59,675 nucleotides of DNA from the IMG/VR virus record IMGVR_UViG_3300010883_025977, positions 1-59,675 of that record. One strand, 5' to 3'. The position numbers and the translations under genes were made by a program. The stretch comes from a virus. Under the pieces are notes generated by a model, which did not search any database, had not been told where the DNA came from, and saw nothing but the letters and a program-made list of their open reading frames with translations. Of this stretch, positions 59,487 to 59,675 are shown piece after piece. Position 1 is the stretch's first letter. The number at the start of each line of letters is the position of its first letter.

Positions 59487-59675
59487 TCACGCTACCGTTC
59501 TTGTCTTATGAATAGTGGACCTCTTCGCGAGTTGCAAAAGAAGCGCTAAAGAGGGCTCGTCGCCCACATAAAATCTATTTTCTTCAAAATGTGAACCTTG
59601 TGCTAGCTGGATTGCCAGCCACTCTTCGGTTGACAGTTGAACACCAAAACTTTGCAACAAGCAAAGTGATCGATG
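59487..59675 (-). CDS. hypothetical protein, C-terminal part (cut by window edge)
   Basis: An open frame runs from the window end to a TGA at 59487, 62 codons plus stop. It reads helical and polar, with LSTEEWLAIQLAQGSHFEEN and a basic end. I read the frame directly from the sequence. Not recognised. Confidence 0.5.
   Translation of the reverse strand, partial: HRSLCLLQSFGVQLSTEEWLAIQLAQGSHFEENRFYVGDEPSLALLLQLAKRSTIHKTRTVA

Noticed and set aside
1-59675. ATCGAT at both window ends, possible terminal repeat or circular join
   Set aside because: Only six bases match and the flanks differ; genes are cut at both ends with different products. Chance is enough.
1-59675. tRNA genes, CRISPR arrays and insertion sequences
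   Set aside because: Gaps are all short; none shows cloverleaf, repeat-spacer or transposase features by eye. A tRNAscan run would be decisive.

Overview
The window is a densely packed piece of a large tailed-bacteriophage genome, probably a myovirus-type phage with jumbo-like gene content from a marine or other aquatic source. Some 70 genes are packed almost end to end, and nearly all lie on the minus strand. Many overlap by 1-20 bases (TAATG and TTGA junctions), and most have a clear GGAGG-type ribosome binding site. No tRNA, rRNA, CRISPR array, transposase, integrase or host housekeeping operon was seen. The host is unknown. Two plus-strand lipoproteins, one ending in an Asp/Gly/Thr-rich tail, look like proteins of Myxococcota-type (deltaproteobacterial) bacteria; this is only a hint.

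Layout. (i) 1-14,700: an ATP-dependent DNA ligase cut by the window edge, a polynucleotide-kinase-like protein, and a proteostasis and transcription block (ClpB, DnaJ, peptide deformylase, a sigma-70 factor that stops inside region 4, a separate small HTH protein, GroEL). A FEN-type nuclease, a PD-(D/E)xK nuclease and small unknowns follow. (ii) 14,756-17,059: a plus-strand insert with a HIGH-superfamily nucleotidyltransferase, a thioredoxin-fold lipoprotein and a vWA lipoprotein. (iii) 17,200-30,740: a late or virion block. Most of its proteins begin with a short amphipathic leader ending in (L/I)xE, like the capsid-targeting sequences of T4 internal head proteins. It includes a nuclease, a ligase-type nucleotidyltransferase (untagged), a P-loop enzyme, a degenerate superoxide-dismutase fold, a pterin-dehydratase-like fold, acidic low-complexity proteins and candidate lysis membrane proteins. 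(iv) 30,787-45,444: nucleotide metabolism and polymerase (dCMP deaminase, DHH phosphoesterase, thymidine kinase, two sugar epimerases, a dNMP-kinase/thymidylate-synthase-like fusion, DnaE-type polymerase, deoxyribosyltransferase, ThyX, an NTP-pyrophosphatase/HAD fusion, dUTPase, Fpg/Nei glycosylase), plus a plus-strand hemolysin-III gene and a leader-tagged HExxH metallopeptidase. (v) 45,500-59,675: a J-domain-like protein, coiled-coil proteins, a repetitive tail-fibre-like protein, endolysin, ClpP, class II ribonucleotide reductase, DnaB-type helicase, a second FEN nuclease, RecA and a gp32-like SSB.

How it fits together. The phage appears to carry its own fork (DnaE, DnaB, SSB, RecA, ligase, FEN nucleases) and its own dNTP supply centred on thymidylate. 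It also carries chaperones and proteases, and at least one sigma factor. At least a dozen tagged proteins are candidates for packaging inside the head and delivery to the host at infection; several have enzyme-like folds. This candidate cargo set is the most interesting system in the window. Capsid, portal, terminase and prohead-protease genes are not in the window. All functional calls come from motif reading; no database search was possible.
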